Below are positions 62,595-64,000 of a stretch of 64,000 nucleotides of DNA, in pieces. The DNA is from Marinobacter similis (GTDB lineage: Bacteria > Pseudomonadota > Gammaproteobacteria > Pseudomonadales > Oleiphilaceae), in contig NZ_CP007151.1 in the NCBI RefSeq assembly GCF_000830985.1, forward strand, positions 1,674,001 through 1,738,000, read 5' to 3'. The notes below the pieces were generated by a model that was not told the origin of the DNA, ran no database searches, and saw only the letters and a program-made list of their open reading frames with translations. Both the position numbers and the translations under genes were made by a program. The first letter of the stretch is position 1. The number at the start of each line of letters is the position of its first letter.

Positions 62595-63902
62595 TTGAAA
62601 TCGAACGACTGGCTGCACGGATTCCGCCACTCATCCCCCTACATTAACGCCCATCGCGGCCGTACGGTGGTGTTGACTATCCCCGGAGATGCCATTGAAC
62701 ACGGCAACTTCATCAACATCATCCACGACATCGCCCTGTTGAGCAGTCTGGGGGTGCGATTGGTGGTGGCGTTTGGTGCCCGCCCGCAAATCCAGACGCG
62801 TCTGGACGGTGCCGGTGCCGAGTCCTCGTTCGCCCAGGGCCTGCGAATCACCCCGGAACAGCAACTGCCGATGGTCATGGAAGCCATTGGTGGTCTGCGC
62901 GCGTTTCTCGAAAGCCAGCTGTCCATGGGGCTGGTGAATTCCCCCATGCACAACGCCCGTATTCGGGTCAGCAGCGGTAACTATGTCGCGGCCCGTCCGG
63001 TGGGCGTGCTCGACGGTATTGATTTTGGGTACACCGGCCGGGTTCGGCGGGTAGATGTGGCCGGAATCGAGAAACTGCTGGAGCTGGGGCACATCGTGCT
63101 GCTGCCACCGATGGGCTATTCGCCCACCGGCGACGCCTTCAACCTGTCTTACGAGGACGTTGGCAGCCAGGTGGCGGCGGCCTTGCAGGCCGAGAAACTA
63201 CTGGTGTTCATTGACGACGAGGGTTTGCTGGAAGAAGACGGCAGTCTGATCCGTGAACTCTCCGCCCGACAGGCCTCGGAGCGACTGGCCGCCGGAGCCG
63301 TAACCGGACATGACGCGGCGTTGCTGCGGGCCGCCTGCGACGCCTGTGTCAAAGGCGTGCGGCGGGCCCACATCATCAGCTATGTGAACGACGGTGCCCT
63401 GCTGGAAGAAATGTTCACCCGGGACGGTTCGGGCACGCTGGTCAGCGGCGATAACTACGAGCAGATCCGGCAGGCCCGGGTTGAAGACATCGGCGGCATC
63501 CTTGAGCTGATCCAGCCCCTGGAAGAGCAGGGTGTGCTGGTACGCCGGTCCCGGGAAATGCTGGAAACCGAGATTGACCGTTTTGTGGTGGCCGAACGGG
63601 ACGGCACCATTGTTGGGTGTGCGGCCCTGTATTACTACCCGGAAGAGCAAGCCGGCGAGCTGTCCTGCTTCGCGGTGAACCCGTCCTACCGCCGGGCCGG
63701 CCGCGGCGACGATATCCTGGCCATGGTTGAGAAGCTGGCGAAGGCGCAGGGCATCCAGAACCTGTTTGTGCTGACCACGCAGACCGAACACTGGTTCCGG
63801 GAGCGGGGCTTTCAGATCTCGTCGGTACAGGCGCTGCCAGGCCCCAAGCTGGCGTCCTACAACGCCCAGCGCAAGTCAAAAGTCTTCGTTAAACCTCTCT
63901 GA
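62595..63902 (+). CDS. argA: N-acetylglutamate synthase ArgA
   Basis: First step of arginine synthesis. 435 residues: an N-terminal amino-acid-kinase-like domain that usually binds arginine (VVAFGARPQI, GRVRRVDVAGIEKLL) and a C-terminal GNAT acetyltransferase domain (AALYYYPEEQAGELSCFAVNPSYRRAGRGDDI). TTG 62595 is chosen because GGAG lies six bases before it; another TTG at 62583 gives four more residues. Both argE and argA are present, so the pathway is the linear one; no argJ is seen. Confidence 0.93.
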   Translation: MKSNDWLHGFRHSSPYINAHRGRTVVLTIPGDAIEHGNFINIIHDIALLSSLGVRLVVAFGARPQIQTRLDGAGAESSFAQGLRITPEQQLPMVMEAIGGLRAFLESQLSMGLVNSPMHNARIRVSSGNYVAARPVGVLDGIDFGYTGRVRRVDVAGIEKLLELGHIVLLPPMGYSPTGDAFNLSYEDVGSQVAAALQAEKLLVFIDDEGLLEEDGSLIRELSARQASERLAAGAVTGHDAALLRAACDACVKGVRRAHIISYVNDGALLEEMFTRDGSGTLVSGDNYEQIRQARVEDIGGILELIQPLEEQGVLVRRSREMLETEIDRFVVAERDGTIVGCAALYYYPEEQAGELSCFAVNPSYRRAGRGDDILAMVEKLAKAQGIQNLFVLTTQTEHWFRERGFQISSVQALPGPKLASYNAQRKSKVFVKPL

Positions 63903-64000
63903 CAGCGCCTCGAGGGTCTGCTGACGTTCACGGCGAGGGCGCTCGGACAGGTCCTCGACGGCCCGGTAAAAGGCCGGGAAATCGTGATTCAGTTCCAGCA
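63876..64000 (-). CDS. Partial uncharacterised gene, C-terminal end only
   Basis: The last 41 codons of a minus-strand frame that enters from the right edge and stops at 63876-63878, overlapping the argA 3' end by 27 bases. The visible residues (LNHDFPAFYRAVEDLSERPR, then a charged helix ending FNEDF) are soluble and acidic. Codon use fits a real gene; the family cannot be told. Confidence 0.5.
   Translation of the reverse strand, partial: LELNHDFPAFYRAVEDLSERPRRERQQTLEALSERFNEDF

Overview
The window looks like a chromosomal segment of a marine gammaproteobacterium, most probably Marinobacter or a close relative. This is inferred from GC-rich coding sequence, a FadE/AidB/rubredoxin/GMC gene content suited to alkane, alcohol and fatty-acid use, and gene neighbourhoods shared with Pseudomonas (phoBR-ubiA-ubiC, hemB-ppk, engB-cytochrome c4-dsbA, rpmB/rpmG-radC-coaBC-dut-algC-argB). 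I see no rRNA, tRNA, CRISPR, prophage or insertion sequence.

Layout. 0-8 kb: fadE, crcB, a cold-shock gene with a long leader, a PlsC-like acyltransferase, a secreted dienelactone hydrolase, alanine dehydrogenase, a GST and a Yip1 membrane protein. 8-14.5 kb: ilvD, a PBP7-type endopeptidase, a one-domain asparaginase, and the minus-strand operon mltB-hydrolase-rsuA. 14.5-22 kb: a response regulator, phoB-phoR with a Pho box, ubiA, ubiC, hpt, rubredoxin, rubredoxin reductase and tesB. 22-33.5 kb: a phosphodiesterase and a diguanylate cyclase flanking a flavodoxin gene, a phosphate permease, panP, a DUF503 gene, and a tetR-aidB pair. 33.7-42 kb: a small acidic protein, a lipase foldase without its lipase, hemB, ppk, a DUF945 protein and coaD. 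40.5-45 kb: an aldehyde dehydrogenase/TAT protein/GMC oxidoreductase operon divergent from a TetR regulator. 45-50 kb: a gluconate cluster (TRAP dctPQM, gntK, gntR) with a 24-bp GntR-type operator. 50-64 kb: engB, cytochrome c4, dsbA, an EEP-family protein, rpmG, rpmB, radC, coaBC, dut, algC and an arginine operon argB-unknown-argE-argA.

Themes. Coenzyme A supply is well represented (panP for beta-alanine, coaBC, coaD). Phosphate handling appears as phoBR, a Pit permease and ppk. Oxidation of alkanes and alcohols is suggested by rubredoxin and its reductase, the aldehyde dehydrogenase/GMC operon, fadE, aidB and tesB.

Quality warning. I find 28 one-base frame breaks in 22 otherwise well-conserved genes, nearly all explained by loss of one C or G from a short C/G run. 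Housekeeping genes (ilvD, ubiA, hpt, argE, algC) are hit and the sequence on both sides remains coding. I read these as consensus sequence errors, so such genes are given as single spanning CDS entries; reconstructed lengths assume the lost base is restored.

The most unusual structure is a pair of intergenic elements around 28.7 and 31.1 kb. They share a conserved core of about 53 bases but are closed by unrelated, self-complementary arms, and lie in opposite orientation around panP-DUF503.
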